From NCBI GenBank assembly GCA_963802765.1, contig CAWDJZ010000012.1:12851-76850 (forward strand): a DNA stretch of 64,000 nt. Reading direction: 5' to 3'. Under the pieces are notes generated by a model. That model ran no database searches, had not been told where the DNA came from, and saw nothing but the letters and a program-made list of their open reading frames with translations. Shown in pieces: positions 46,248 through 56,753 of the stretch. Source of the stretch: Gaiellasilicea sp963802765 (GTDB lineage Bacteria; Actinomycetota; Thermoleophilia; Gaiellales; Gaiellaceae). Position 1 is the first letter of the stretch. The number at the start of each line of letters is the position of its first letter. A program made the position numbers and the translations under genes.

Positions 46248-47374
46248 TTGGTCGAGCAGACTGTTGTCCTCTCGCACTCACTACGCAACGAGTGGTCCTT
46301 GACGGCTCCGACACGTATTTGCAGCCGCGCGCGAACCGCACTATCGCAATCTCTCACTCTTTCCGGTACGCGAAGGTCGTCGAGTCCACCCGCCGCGTCA
46401 CCGAGGAGGGCGTGGAGGCTTCGGTGTCACGCCTCCCGTGGAGCCCGCGCGTGCCTGAGCCGATCACGTGGGCCAAGGATCTCGCGCTTTCGCTCTGGTG
46501 GACGTGGCGCGTGCCGGGCAAAGTCGATCACTTCGTTGGCATCGACCCGCTGAATGCAGTCGCAGGTCTCCTCGCCCGGCGAGTCGGCAAGGTACGCCGC
46601 GTGACGTTCTGGACGATCGACTACGTTCCAGATCGTTTTCCGAACAGATGGCTGAATCGCATCTACCACTGGATCGACGCAGTCTGTACGCGTGGATGCG
46701 ACGAGACCTGGAACGTCTCCCCGCGAATGGTTGAGGCGCGGCGGGAGCGCGGGCTGACCGGAGCGCAACGGATCGTCCCGATGGGGGCGTACTCGAACCC
46801 TCGCTCGGTGGCGCTCGAGCCGCATCGGATCGTGTACATGGGCACGCTCCTCGAGAAGCAGGGTTTGGAGAAGTGCATCGAGGCGCTGCCGCGTGTACGG
46901 GTGCGTGTTCCCGACGCAACGCTTCTCGTCATCGGAGACGGGGACTACCGTCCGCGACTCGAGCGTCTTGTCGAGCAGCTCGCGCTCAGCGACAGTGTGA
47001 CGTTCTTGGGCTACGTGGAAGACCATGCGCGGGTCGAGAAACTCATAGGGGAGAGTGCAGTTGGGGTCGCGACGTATCGCCCCACCAAGGAGAACTTTTC
47101 GTACTTCGCCGATCCCGGCAAGATCAAGAACTATCTTGCTGCCGGGGTGCCAGTCGTGGCGACAGCCGTGCCGTGGTCGGCGGAGTGGGCGGAGGAAGCC
47201 GGAGCGGCTCTCGTGGTTGACTACGACGCGGATGCGATCGCAGATGCGGTACTGGAACTCTTGGACGCGCCTGAGGCGCGCGCAGCTGCCGGCCGGCTTG
47301 CACAGGAGGTGGACTGGGTCACGATCCTCGACGAGGCGTTCGAGCAGCGTGATCAAAACAGTGCGTCCGCATAG
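46248..47374 (+). CDS. Glycosyltransferase family 4 (N-terminal frameshift)
   Basis: The frame from 46292 is intact; a short reading from TTG 46248 (VEQTVVLSHSLRNE) joins it by a shift near 46290 and supplies the expected first beta strand. Landmarks: IAISHSFRYAKVVESTRRV, FWTIDYVPDRFPNRWLNRIY, WNVSPRMVEARRERGL, IVYMGTLLEKQGLEKCIEAL, VTFLGYVEDHARVEKLIGES, GVATYRPTKENFSYFADPGK and KNYLAAGVPVVATAVPW, the donor-site E/K pattern of GT4. Lower GC than genes before 39 kb. It transfers a sugar to a lipid-linked glycan. Confidence 0.85.
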
Positions 47375-47392
47375 CGCGGGGGATCACTACCC

Positions 47393-48240
47393 TCAGGACT
47401 TGGCCGGTCCAGGTTTCAGCCGGGAAACGATGAGCCCGCAACCGCCGGCGGTGAACTCTGCGGCCTTCATCGTAAGCATGCCGACCGTGAGAACCGGTGT
47501 GCGCATCAACCCACGCCAGTGGCGCAAGAACGCAGGTCGGATCGGTATGAGTTGGCGCCTCGCGAGCTCTGGGTGGCGACGCAGGTATGAACCCAAGTGC
47601 TGGCCGCATAGGTCTCCTCTTTGATCTGTGTCGCGGAGTCGCAAGAGCCCTTCGAGGTGGCAGCAATCTCTGCGTCGACTCGGCCGATTCCTTCTTGCCG
47701 ACCGATCCGCGCGGGTAGATCCCGATCTTCGGTCAGAATCATGTCCTCGTCGTAGCCGCCGTGACGTGATCGAACGGCATCTCGGGTGAAGAAACGAGCT
47801 GCCTCGATCGTGTCGTCGCCCACGTAGCAGCTCCGCTCGAGGGCTTTGCAGGCCGCCCAGAACCCCTGGCCTTCACTGCGCTCGGGGATCACTGCGGCAA
47901 TGACGTCGCCTCGAGCCACCAGCGCGACGCACTGTGCGACGACGTTCTTGTCCAGCACCATGTCCGAGTCAATGATGAGCACGTACGAGCCGGAGGAGAG
48001 GTCAACACCATGGTTGCGCTGGGCGCTTCGCTCGCCCCCCCGCTGGGCCCGATGTGCGCATGGCGCGTTGCGATCGCGACAGTCGAGTCAGCCGAGAAGT
48101 TGTCGACGACGACTAGCTCGATCGTCGGATAGGACTGACCGCGAATACCGCGAGGCACGACTCGAGCGTCCGCGGCGGAGTTCTTGGTCGTGACAACGAC
48201 GCTGACGGTATCCTGATGTCGTCTCGTGCGGCACGCTCAC
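47393..48240 (-). CDS. GT2 glycosyltransferase, frameshifted
   Basis: GTG 48240 shares GTGA with the flippase stop. Across shifts: VSVVVTTKNSAADA, GQSYPTIELVVVDNFSADST, GSYVLIIDSDMVLDKNVVAQ (DxD equivalent SDMV), AACKALERSCYVGDDTIEAARFF, HGGYDEDMILTEDRDLPARI and the C-terminal SYLRRHPELARRQLIPIRPAF, LRTPVLTVGMLTMKAAEFTAGG with one membrane helix. Typical small inverting GT2 in a repeat-unit assembly locus. Confidence 0.75.
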
Positions 48241-49592
48241 GGTTCCCCTCGCACCGATCGTTGCTTTCGGGTCGCCTGTCGCAACATGGCCCCGTATGTA
48301 CACGAGCGTGTGGCGAGAGCTCCGCCTGATCAGAACCTCGTGGGCCACCAGCAGCAGGACTCCGACGGTGATGCTTACGAGCAGCAGCTGCTCGCCAGAT
48401 TCATGGAAGGCGACGAATCCGAATATCTGCACGGCCGACCCGATCACGAGCAGCTGGGTCATCCGGATGGAGTGGAGACCAAGGTCGTACACGAGGAGGA
48501 CGTTCGCCAATGCGAAGGAGCGTCATCGCGGCGCCGAAGAGCCCGAGGAGCTCCCCCGCCTCCGCGTAGTCTTTCCCGAGGACAGCGGTCGCGAGCGTGT
48601 TGGATGCGGCTGCGTACACGAGGGTGATCGCTAGGCAGGCCACGAAGGTCACTGCGATGCTGGCGCCCACGATGTCGGTGGTGTCACGGTTCGCGTGCGC
48701 CCGTGCCGAAACCTTTGGCAGCAGCACCATTGCGATCGCAGCGGGAAGATAGAGGACGACGCGGCCGATGAGAGATGCACCGGCGTAAATGCCGGCGTCG
48801 TGGCTCGAGAACGCTGTCTTGGCGACGAGCACGTCGACGGAAGTCAGTGCGGTGAACGCGAGAAGCCCGAGGGTGACCGGGACGAGTTGGCGCACGCTTG
48901 CCCCGACGCCGGCCACCATCCGCTTCACGGGCCTCGCGACAGTACGGAAGCGGCCACAGAGTCGCCCCCAGCGCGATGCTCGCCGCAAGGAGCGTGGCCA
49001 GGACTGCACCTGTGGTTCGGGCGCCGAGCGCGAAGAAAACGAGAAAAGGAGCGTCTTCAGGATGGTGCCGAGCGCCATCGAACCGGCGAGCAACCCGTAT
49101 CGCTGCAAGCCCTGGACGACTCCCTGATACGACAGGCATGGTGACGGCGGGGATCGTGATCACCGCGGTGATGACGATCGCGGAGCGGCTTCCTACATCG
49201 AGCACTTGGGCGATCGCCGGCGAAAGTACCGCCATGAGCATTGCAATCAGCCCACCGACAGCGAGCGCAAGGACAACGCCGCGTGTCATGAGACGACCGA
49301 TCGCCTCGCGGTCGCCTCGGCCGTCGTGCGCGGCCACCGCGCGGGCTACAGCGAGCTGCGCGCCAGCGAGCGGCAAGCTGATCAGCCCCGAGAGCGTCAA
49401 CAGCGACACGACGCCGCCGTAGCTGTCCGGCCCAAGCAGCTGCGCGGCGAGCACATGGAAGGCGTAGTTTCCGATGTTCGCGACGGCGACGCCCGCCAAC
49501 ACGATCAGCGCGGCGTGGAGGCCGCGCATCTGGCGCATCGGCTCCATCGCGGCGCCGACGGGCAGAGACGCCGGTTCGGGAGAAGACGTCAC
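48237..49592 (-). CDS. Wzx-like polysaccharide flippase, frameshifted
   Basis: GTG 49592 chosen (an upstream ATG at 49649 is possible). N-terminal half: ALIVLAGVAVANIGNYAFHVLAAQLLGPDSYGG given in parts (VANIGNYAFHVLAAQLLG), LISLPLAGAQLAVARAVA, MLMAVLSPAIAQVLDVG. C-terminal half in another frame: RQLVPVTLGLLAFTALTSVD, IAMVLLPKVSARAHA, LVYAAASNTLATAVLGKDY, VLLVYDLGLHSIRMTQLLV. About 12-14 helices in total, as in MOP exporters. It translocates the lipid-linked unit made by this sub-locus, separate from the flippase at 8778-10205. Confidence 0.8.
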
Positions 49593-49672
49593 GGGGGAGA
49601 GAGGATAGGCAAGCGGGCGAACAGTGCTGAAGACGAGGGGGTGGGCCAAGGGGCGACGGTACTGTCAGCGTC

Positions 49673-50552
49673 GTGGATCCAAGACGGCCCCTCTTGCCGG
49701 GGAGCGCTTGTGGAGGCGTCCTGCGGCGCGCGCTGTGCGGAGTGCGGTCGCGATTACCCGTTCGTTGACGACTGATCGCGTTGCTTCCGACACTCACGAT
49801 GCAGCAGAGTTCTCAGCGGGCTTATTTCGACGCCGAGTTCTCGCATTCCCGGGCGTACGAGATCGAGAACTGGAGACAGAGCTACTTGGACCGGATCTTC
49901 TCGGCACTCGAGCTAGAGGTAGGACGGGACTGCTACCTGGACATCGGTGTCGGCGGTAGCGGTGCCACTGTCATCGAAGCCGCACGGAACGGAGTCGAGG
50001 CATGGGGATGCGATCTCTCTCCTGCCGGAATCGCGCAGGCTCGCCGATTCGCGAGTGAACAGGGCGTTGCAGCTCGCGCCCGTTTCGTGCTCTGCTCAGC
50101 GGAATCGCTCCCGTTCCCTAACGGGGCATTCACAGCGGTAAGCGCCGCCGCGCTCCGAGCACCTGCGACGGGGACGCGACGCTCGAGATCCCGGAGCACG
50201 AGACAGGGGCACGGGTCTGGGTAATGGTTCCACACGCCTTTCGGTACATGCCTCCACCGGTTTGGCCCCTCGATCGGTGGCACGATCGCCGGATCGGGCA
50301 CAAGCGACACTACACCGCCGAGGAGCTCGACGACGCGTTCACGGCGTCGGGCTTCCAACACGTCCGCACTGAAGCACAGGTGCGCATCCTGTGAAGCTCC
50401 TCCAGTTCCGTGGCTCTCGACCGCGCTGTGCCGGCGCGCCGTGGGGGACGAAGCACCGCTGGTGGTGGCACCTCGAGTCGCTCGATCGGCGAGCCAGCGG
50501 CCGCGCGTGGGGAGCACTGCATCTGGCCGCGGTGTTTCGGCGGACACCGTGA
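49673..50552 (+). CDS. SAM methyltransferase with N-terminal zinc-ribbon remnant, frameshifted
   Basis: GTG 49673 begins a Trm112-like segment CGARCAECGRDYPFVDD, then after a shift IALLPTLTMQQSSQRAYFDAEF. The SAM core has CYLDIGVGGSGATVIEAARN (motif I) and AWGCDLSPAGIAQARRF; then AESLPFPNGAFTAVSA, VMVPHAFRYMPPPVWPLDRW, HYTAEELDDAFTASGF. After another shift near 50390, HRWWWHLESLDRRASGRAWG ends at TGA 50550-50552, overlapping the next ATG. The product probably methylates a sugar or lipid-linked glycan terminus. Confidence 0.7.
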
Positions 50553-51174
50553 TGCGGCTTGGCGAAGAATGCCGGCGACTTGCGTTATCGCATGCGTTGC
50601 ATCGACAAGCTTGGCCATCAGTTCTCGGGCACGGAGCGGCTGCTCGATGTCGGCTGCGGCGACGGGGGCGTCGTCAGCGCTGCTGCGCGAGCATGTGAGC
50701 GATGTGGTCGCGCGTCGACGTCGAGTCCTCGCCCGCATGGGAGGACGGGATACGTGGGTCTCCGTTTCGAAGTGGCAGACGCTGAGCGGCTGCCGTTCGG
50801 CGACGCCGAGTTCGACCTGATCCACTCCAAGGACTCGCTCCACCACATGGCTCATCCTGAGCGGGCGCTGGAGGAGTACAGACGCGTGCTGAAGCCAGGT
50901 GGTACGGCGTTGATCGTCGAGGCAAACCGCTACAACCCGACGCTCTACGTGCAGATGACGATCCTGCGTGAGGCATCAACACTTCACTAGGGAGTTGTTT
51001 CGCGCTCTCGTGAGCACCGCTTTCTCTGATACGCGCTTCGGCTCATTCGAGGCGCATTTCGTGCCGGGCGCGAATCGCTTCCTGGGAGTCCAGGAGCGAG
51101 TCGAGGCGGCGCTTGGAGCGGCTGCGTCCGTACGAGCGGCTGCTCTCCTACAACTTCGCGGTCGCGCGCGCTAA
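50552..51174 (+). CDS. SAM-dependent methyltransferase, frameshifted
   Basis: ATG 50552. Motifs: MRCIDKLGHQFSGTERLLDV leading to LLDVGCGDGGVVSA (motif I), AERLPFGDAEFDLIHSKDSL, HHMAHPERALEEYRRVLKPG and GTALIVEANRYNPTLYVQM, then after a shift HQHFTRELFRALVSTAF and GANRFLGVQERVEAALG. Methyltransf_11-type enzyme of uncertain acceptor. It overlaps the preceding methyltransferase gene start-to-stop, and its end meets the convergent GT-C gene. Confidence 0.75.
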
Positions 51175-52551
51175 GCTCGGCTCGCGTCAAGATCTCGACG
51201 TCGCCAACGCGGCTGTCGGACTGGAAACGTCCGCTTGAGCTGTCGGATGAGTGCGGCCGGAGGGTGAATGCGCGACCGACGGCGACCGCCGCGAACGTCC
51301 TTCCTCGAGTTCGCGCAGCACCTCCGCGTCGGTCAGCGAGCCCGTCTCGAAGCGGAGCGGCGCCGTGTCGACGAGCGGCCCGGCACGAGGCGGTCGGCGA
51401 GGAAGGGGACGATCGGATGGTCCGAGACGACGAAGTCATCCGGCTCGGTCTCGCGCCAAAGCGTCCGGCCGACGGCGACGAGCTCCGGCTCCTCGGGCAC
51501 GTCGTCGTGCACGATCCGCCGTTGCTGCTGCACATAGCCCGGCGACGAGCAAGAGCGCGAGCACGCCCACGGCAGCCGCTTCCGGCAGACGCGTTCGGCG
51601 AGCGCGCCGAGCGCGATCGCCGCCGGACGGCGAGCGCGACCGGCAGCACGAGGAGGTGGTTGTGGTGGAGCGGGTGGTGGTACGCGAGGAAGGCGAGCGA
51701 GATCGCGGCCCACACCCAGAGCGCCCACACCGGCTCGCTGCGGCGGCGCAGGAGCAGGATCGAGGCGAGCGAGCCCGGCGACGACGAGCCAGGCGAACGG
51801 CGTCCGCCAGTTCAGGAACGTGGCGAGCTCGTGCCACTTGTCGATCACGTCCGGCGTGTCGCGCGCGTCGCGGTGGTAGACGACGACGCTCTCCCAGAGC
51901 TCGCCGAGGACGTCGCGGTAGGCGAGGAGGAACGCGGCACACTGCCGCGGCCCCGGCAAGCGCGGCGAAGGCACGCCGCGTGGGGACGTTCCCAGAGGAG
52001 CAGGAGGAAGAATGGCGGCAGCGCGAGCACGGCGTTCGGCTTCACCGCGACCGCGAGCGCGAGCGCTGCGCCGCCCGCGGCCGCGACGGCGCCGGAGCGA
52101 GGGCGCTTCTGCGCGACCCACGCGAGCCAGAAGGCGACCAGCGAGACCGAGCGGGGGCAGGTCGGCGAGCACCCGGTGGGCGAAGAGCGGGAAAGGCGGG
52201 CGCGACCGTCAGCAGCGCCGCAGCCGTCAGGCCCGCGACCGGGCCCGCGATCGCCCGTCCGAGCAGGTACGCGGCGAGGCAGGTGAGGACGGCGAGCACG
52301 ACCATCCCGATGTGGAAGCCGCGGACCGAGTCGGCGCCCGCGAAGGAGATGACCCGTAGCAGGAGGTAGAACACCGGCGGCTGCGGCGCGAACACGTCCT
52401 CGCCGAGCCGCTGGCCGTGCTCGAGGGCGTCCACGCTCGAGAGGTAGACCCCCTCGTCGTAGTCGGTGTCGCTGCCGACGAGGCGGCCGAAGAGCAGCAC
52501 CTGCGCGACGACGAGGACGGCGAGCGCCGCCGCCCTCCCAGGCGGGTGTCA
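51171..52551 (-). CDS. GT-C membrane glycosyltransferase, frameshifted
   Basis: Start near 52551, immediately after the WecB stop. Readable parts: LLFGRLVGSDTDYDEGVYLS, GEDVFAPQPPVFYLLLRVIS (first periplasmic loop with the catalytic-type acidic D/E residues of ArnT/PMT enzymes), VRGFHIGMVVLAVLTCLAAY, VAVKPNAVLALPPFFLLLLW, WHELATFLNWRTPFAWLV and ETEPDDFVVSDHPIVPFLAD. Around ten hydrophobic segments in three alternating frames. It uses a polyprenyl-phosphate sugar outside the membrane. The exact start and end are approximate. Confidence 0.65.
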
Positions 52552-53651
52552 GCCGAGCTGTCGTCGCAGCACCTCGGCCGCGCGCGGCCCCGCCGCTCCG
52601 TCCCAGAGCGGGATCTCGCGCGGCTCGCGCCGCCCGTCGAGAAGCTCCGGAATGCGCGCGATCGCCGGCGGGTCGGCGCCGAGCACGATGTTCGTCCCGA
52701 GCTCGACCGTCACCGGGCGCTCGGTCGTGTCGCGCAGCGTGAAGCAGGGGATCGCCGAGCGCCGACGTCTCCTCCTGGATCCCGCCCGAGTCGGTGAGCA
52801 CGAAGCGCGCCTCCGCCTGGAGGCCGAGGAACGCCAGGTAGCCGAGCGGCGGGCTGAGGATGACGCCCGCCCGGACGAGCGTCGCCTCGTGGCCGAGCTC
52901 GATCAGGTGCCCGCGCGTGCGCGGGTGGACCGGGAACACGACGGGAACGGTCGCGGCGAGGCCCGGCGAGCGCCTCGACCGTCGCCTCGAGCAGCGCCGG
53001 GTCGTCGACGAGCGCCGGCCGGTGCAGCGTGACGAGGCCGTAGCTCGCCGGGCCGCAGCCCCAGCTCCTCCCAGGGCGCCGCGGCGCGGGCGGCCTCGAC
53101 GTGCGCGAGGAGCGAGTCGATCATCGTGTTCCCGACGAAGTGCGCCAGCGCGAGGTCGATGCCCTCGCGCTCGAGGTTGTCGAGCGCGCTCTCGGAGTGG
53201 ACGAGCAGGACGCTGCTGACGTGGTCGGTGACGAGCCGGTTGTGCTCCTCGGGCATCGTCCGGTCGTAGCTCCGCAGGCCGGCCTCGAGATGGGCGACCG
53301 GGATGTCGAGCTTCACCGCGGCGAGCGCGCCGGCGAGCGTCGAGTTGACGTCGCCGGAGACGACGACGAGGTCGGGCTGCCGCTCGAGCAGGACCTCCTC
53401 GATCCCGATGAGCGCCCGCGCCGTCTGCTCCGCGTGCGTGCCGGAGCCGACGCCGAGGAAGACGTCCGGCTTCGGCAGGTCGAGCTGGGCGAGGAAGACG
53501 TCGGACATGTCGGCGTCGTAGTGCTGGCCGGTGTGGACGAGGTCGAGCTCGACCTCCGGGCGCGCTCACCGAGCGCGCGGTGGACAGGCGCCGCCTTCAT
53601 GAAGTTCGGGCGCGCGCCGACGACGAAGCAGATCCGTGCTCCCGCCGCCAT
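52549..53651 (-). CDS. wecB: UDP-N-acetylglucosamine 2-epimerase (non-hydrolysing), frameshifted
   Basis: ATG 53651: RICFVVGARPNFMKAAPVHR is the family start. Then LVVVSGDVNSTLAGALAAVK, PVAHLEAGLRSYDRTMPEEH, NRLVTDHVSSVLLVHSESA, GNTMIDSLLAHVEAA, TLHRPALVDDPALLEATVEA, RFVLTDSGGIQEETSALG and a final AEVLRRQLG before TGA at 52549-52551. It interconverts UDP-GlcNAc and UDP-ManNAc, supplying an amino sugar for the polysaccharide. About five shifts, so the length (about 365 aa) is normal only after correction. Confidence 0.85.
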
Positions 53652-53763
53652 CGCGGCGGAGCGTACAGAGCGGCCGGGGCTAGACTCGCGGCCGTGCCGA
53701 GCCTCCTGCGCACGCCGCGCGCGCTCTGCGGCGACACACAGACGGGCAGTCGGTGCCGGCGAG

Positions 53764-55075
53764 GTGTCGGTGGGGGCTAGAAGCCGCGGCGTGACGATCG
53801 CGCTGCTCGCGGCTCTCGCTCTCATCTCGGTCTGGAACGCGCTGCACTACCCGCCGGGAGGCGGCTACGACGCGGTCGACCACATCGCCTACGCCGAGGG
53901 CATTCGCCAGGGCGAGGGGCTGCCGGACGGGACCGGCGAGTACTACACGCCGCCGGGCTTCTACGCGCTCGCGGCGGGGGCGATCGAACTCGGCGAGTGG
54001 CTCGGGCTGGGCGATCCGCACCGCCTGGCGCTGCTGCTGAACGCGCGTCTCGCGTTCGGGACGGCGCTCCTGCTGCTCGCGTTGGCCGCGAGCTCTGGCC
54101 GGGCCGCCAGGTCCTCCAGGTTGCGGCGCTCGGCTTCTTCGTCTGTAGCGCGCTCGTGCTGAAGACCGCTGCGATGTTCCATCCCGAGCCGCTCGATCTC
54201 TTCCTCTCGACGCTCGCGCTGCTGCTGGCGGCGCGGATGATCGCGCGCGACGACTACCGCGCGCGTCCTCGGGCTCGCGCTCGGCGTGGCGCTCGGCGCC
54301 GGCCAGCTCGTGCGTGCTTCTCGTTGTGGACGTTTGCGGTCGTTCTGCTTGCGCTGGCGGGAGCGGCGCTCGTCGATCCGGCTCGGAGGCGAAGGATCAT
54401 CGTCGCGGGGCGGTCGCGGTGGCCGCCACGGCGGTCGTGGCGGGACCGTGGTACGCGTACCAGTCGCGGTCGTACACGAACCCGATCTTCGACCGGCCGC
54501 AGGTCACGAAGCCGCTCTGGGAGCGCCGGCCGGTCGAGTTCTACGTCGATCCCGGGCTTGCCCGAGCTCGTCACGCGCCCGTACCGACCGTCGTTCGTGA
54601 ACCGCTTCTGGCCGACGCTCTACGCCGAGGGGTGGGGAGACTACTTCGGGATGTTCGCGTGGGAGGCGACGGAGGGCAGTCCGGATCCCGGCGCGAAGCG
54701 CGAGCTCATCGCGCAGAGCCTCGTCGGGTCTCGTTCCGACTGCGCTCGCAGTCGTCGGCTGGCTCTGGCTGCTGGTCAGCTCGGGGAGGTGGATCGCGTT
54801 CCAGCCCGAGTTGCTGCTGGTCACGCTTCCTGCCGCTCGCGGGCATGGCGGGGATGCTCTACTTCACCGTCAGCTATCCGACCCCGGACGGAGACGTCAT
54901 CAAGGCCACGTACATGCTCACGACTGTGCCCGCATGGGCGCTCGCGTTCGGCTACGCGACCGAGCGGGTCGTGCGCGGCCGTCGCGGCGCTCTTACTCGG
55001 CGTGGTGCTCGCGGCGTGCGCGGTCGTCAGCCTCCGCTTCGCGCTCTACGGCAGCCCGCTGGGAGGGCTGTGTGA
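53764..55075 (+). CDS. GT-C membrane glycosyltransferase, frameshifted (tandem copy 1)
   Basis: GTG 53764 gives a basic leader before the first TM helix (TIALLAALALISVWNALHYP); GTG 53791 is an alternative. The first loop has GGYDAVDHIAYAEGIRQGE and EYYTPPGFYALAAGAIE, the D/E-H pattern of GT-C enzymes. Later: CSALVLKTAAMFHPEPLDLF, WYAYQSRSYTNPIFDRPQ, GDYFGMFAWEATEG and LTTVPAWALAFGYATERVV. Shifts near 54095, 54270, 54420, 54555 and others. The gene at 56750-58092 is a clear paralogue. Its TGA (55073-55075) is 7 nt before the GT2 start. Confidence 0.75.
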
Positions 55076-55082
55076 TCGATCC

Positions 55083-56180
55083 GTGCTCGCCCTGAAAGCG
55101 GTCTTCTGGCTCTCGCTGGGAGCGCTCCTCTGGACCCATCTGCTCTACCCGCTCGGCGCCGCCGCGCTCGCGCGCGTCCGCACGCGCCGCGTCCGGAAGG
55201 AGCCGATCGAGCCGGCCGTGACCGTGATCGTCGCCGCCTACAACGAGGAGGCCGTGATCGAGCGCCGGCTCGAGAACCTGCTCGCGCTCGACTACCCGGC
55301 CGACCGGCTCGAGCTCGTCGTCACCTCCGACGCCTCGACCGACCGCACGCACGAGCTCGTCGAGCGCTTCGGCGACCGCGTTCGCCTGATCGTGAACCCG
55401 CGCGGCGGCAAGGTGGCGGCGCAGAACCGGGCCGTGCGCGAGACGAGCGGCGAGATCGTCGCCTTCTCGGACGCGAACGCGACCTGGGCGCCCGACGCGC
55501 TCCGCCGGCTCGTGGCGAACTTCGCCGACCCGGAGGTCGCGTACGTCTGCGGCCGGCTCGTGCTCGAGGCGGCCGACGGCTCCAACCGGGAGGGCCTCTA
55601 CTGGCGCTACGAGCTCGTGCAGCGGGAGGCGGAGTCGCGGCTCGGCTCGATCACCGGCGGGAACGGCTCGATCTACGCCGTCCGGCGCGCGGACTACGTC
55701 GAGGTCGACCCGAAGTGGGGCCACGACCTCTCGCTGCCGTACCGGATGGTCCAGGAGGGCAGGCGGGCGGTCTACGAGCCGGAGGCGCGCGCGTTCGAGA
55801 AGCCGACGCCCTCGAACGAGACGGAGTACCGCCGCAAGGTGCGCATGTTCGAGCACTGCTGGGAGATCACGCTGCGCGGCTCGATGCTGAAGCGCCTGCC
55901 GTTCGGCTACCTCGTCGAGGTGATCTCGCACCGCGTGCTCCGCTACGGGAGCGGGATCCTCCACCTCGCTCTGCTCGCGTCCTCCCTCGCGCTCGTCGGC
56001 GAGGGGCTCGTCTACCAGCTCGCGCTGGCGGCGCAGGTGGTGTTGATCGCGGCCGCGATCGCCGGGGTCGGGATCGCGCGCTACTACGCGCTCGTCACCT
56101 GGGCGACCGTCGTCTCGCTCTGGAACTACCTCCGCCGCGGCGTTCCCGCGACGTGGGAGGCGGCGGAGGGAACGCGCTGA
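55083..56180 (+). CDS. GT2 membrane glycosyltransferase (processive-type)
   Basis: GTG 55083; 365 aa, intact. N-terminal TM helix, then VTVIVAAYNEEAVIERRLEN, LELVVTSDASTDRTHELVER, VNPRGGKVAAQNRAVRETSG, VAFSDANATWAPDAL (DxD equivalent), GSITGGNGSIYAVRRADY and KVRMFEHCWEITLRGS (Q/RxxRW-like position), ending with two or three TM helices. Resembles the membrane GT2 group that includes HasA-like and IcaA-like enzymes. Coupled to the initiating sugar transferase downstream. Confidence 0.9.
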   Translation: MLALKAVFWLSLGALLWTHLLYPLGAAALARVRTRRVRKEPIEPAVTVIVAAYNEEAVIERRLENLLALDYPADRLELVVTSDASTDRTHELVERFGDRVRLIVNPRGGKVAAQNRAVRETSGEIVAFSDANATWAPDALRRLVANFADPEVAYVCGRLVLEAADGSNREGLYWRYELVQREAESRLGSITGGNGSIYAVRRADYVEVDPKWGHDLSLPYRMVQEGRRAVYEPEARAFEKPTPSNETEYRRKVRMFEHCWEITLRGSMLKRLPFGYLVEVISHRVLRYGSGILHLALLASSLALVGEGLVYQLALAAQVVLIAAAIAGVGIARYYALVTWATVVSLWNYLRRGVPATWEAAEGTR

Positions 56181-56753
56181 ACCGGGCGCTCGACGTCGCC
56201 GATCGCGGGGACGGGCCTCGTGCTCACGAGCCCCGTGCTCGCCGCCGCCGCGCTCGCCGTCAAGCTCGGCGACGGCGGCCCGGTGCTCTTCAAGCAGACG
56301 CGGGTCGGCAAGGACGGGCAGGACTTCGAGCTCCTGAAGCTGCGGACGATGGTCGTCGACGCCGAGACGAAGGGTGCGGGCTACGCGGTCGACAAGGGCG
56401 ACTCGCGGATCACCCGCGTCGGCCGCTTCCTCCGCCGCACGTCGATCGACGAGCTGCCGCAGCTCTGGAACGTCGTCCGCGGCGACATGAGCCTGATCGG
56501 CCCGCGGCCGACGCTTCGCTACCAGGTCGAGCGCTACTCCGAGCGCCAGCGGCGCCGCCTCGAGGTGCTGCCCGGGATCACCGGCTGGGCGCAGATCCAC
56601 GGCCGGGCCGCCCTGTCCTGGGACGAGCGGATCGAGCTGGACGTCTGGTACGTCGAGCACCGCTCGCCGCGCACCGACCTGCTGATCCTGCTGCGCACGC
56701 CCCTCTCCCTCTTCGGCGGGACGTACAAGGGCGAGACGGGAGGATGGCGGTGA
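56177..56753 (+). CDS. Initiating sugar phosphotransferase (WcaJ/PglC-like), one frameshift
   Basis: Start uncertain: a CTG at 56177 overlaps the GT2 stop and no ATG/GTG lies upstream in frame. A +1 shift near 56205 joins the first helix to LTSPVLAAAALAVKLGDGGP. The bacterial sugar transferase domain is clear: PVLFKQTRVGKDGQDFELLK, KLRTMVVDAETKG, SRITRVGRFLRRTSIDELPQ, LWNVVRGDMSLIGPRPTLRY and LPGITGWAQIHGRAALSWDE. It transfers a sugar-1-phosphate to undecaprenyl phosphate, the first committed step of repeat-unit synthesis. It is the short, PglC-sized form with one re-entrant helix. Confidence 0.88.
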
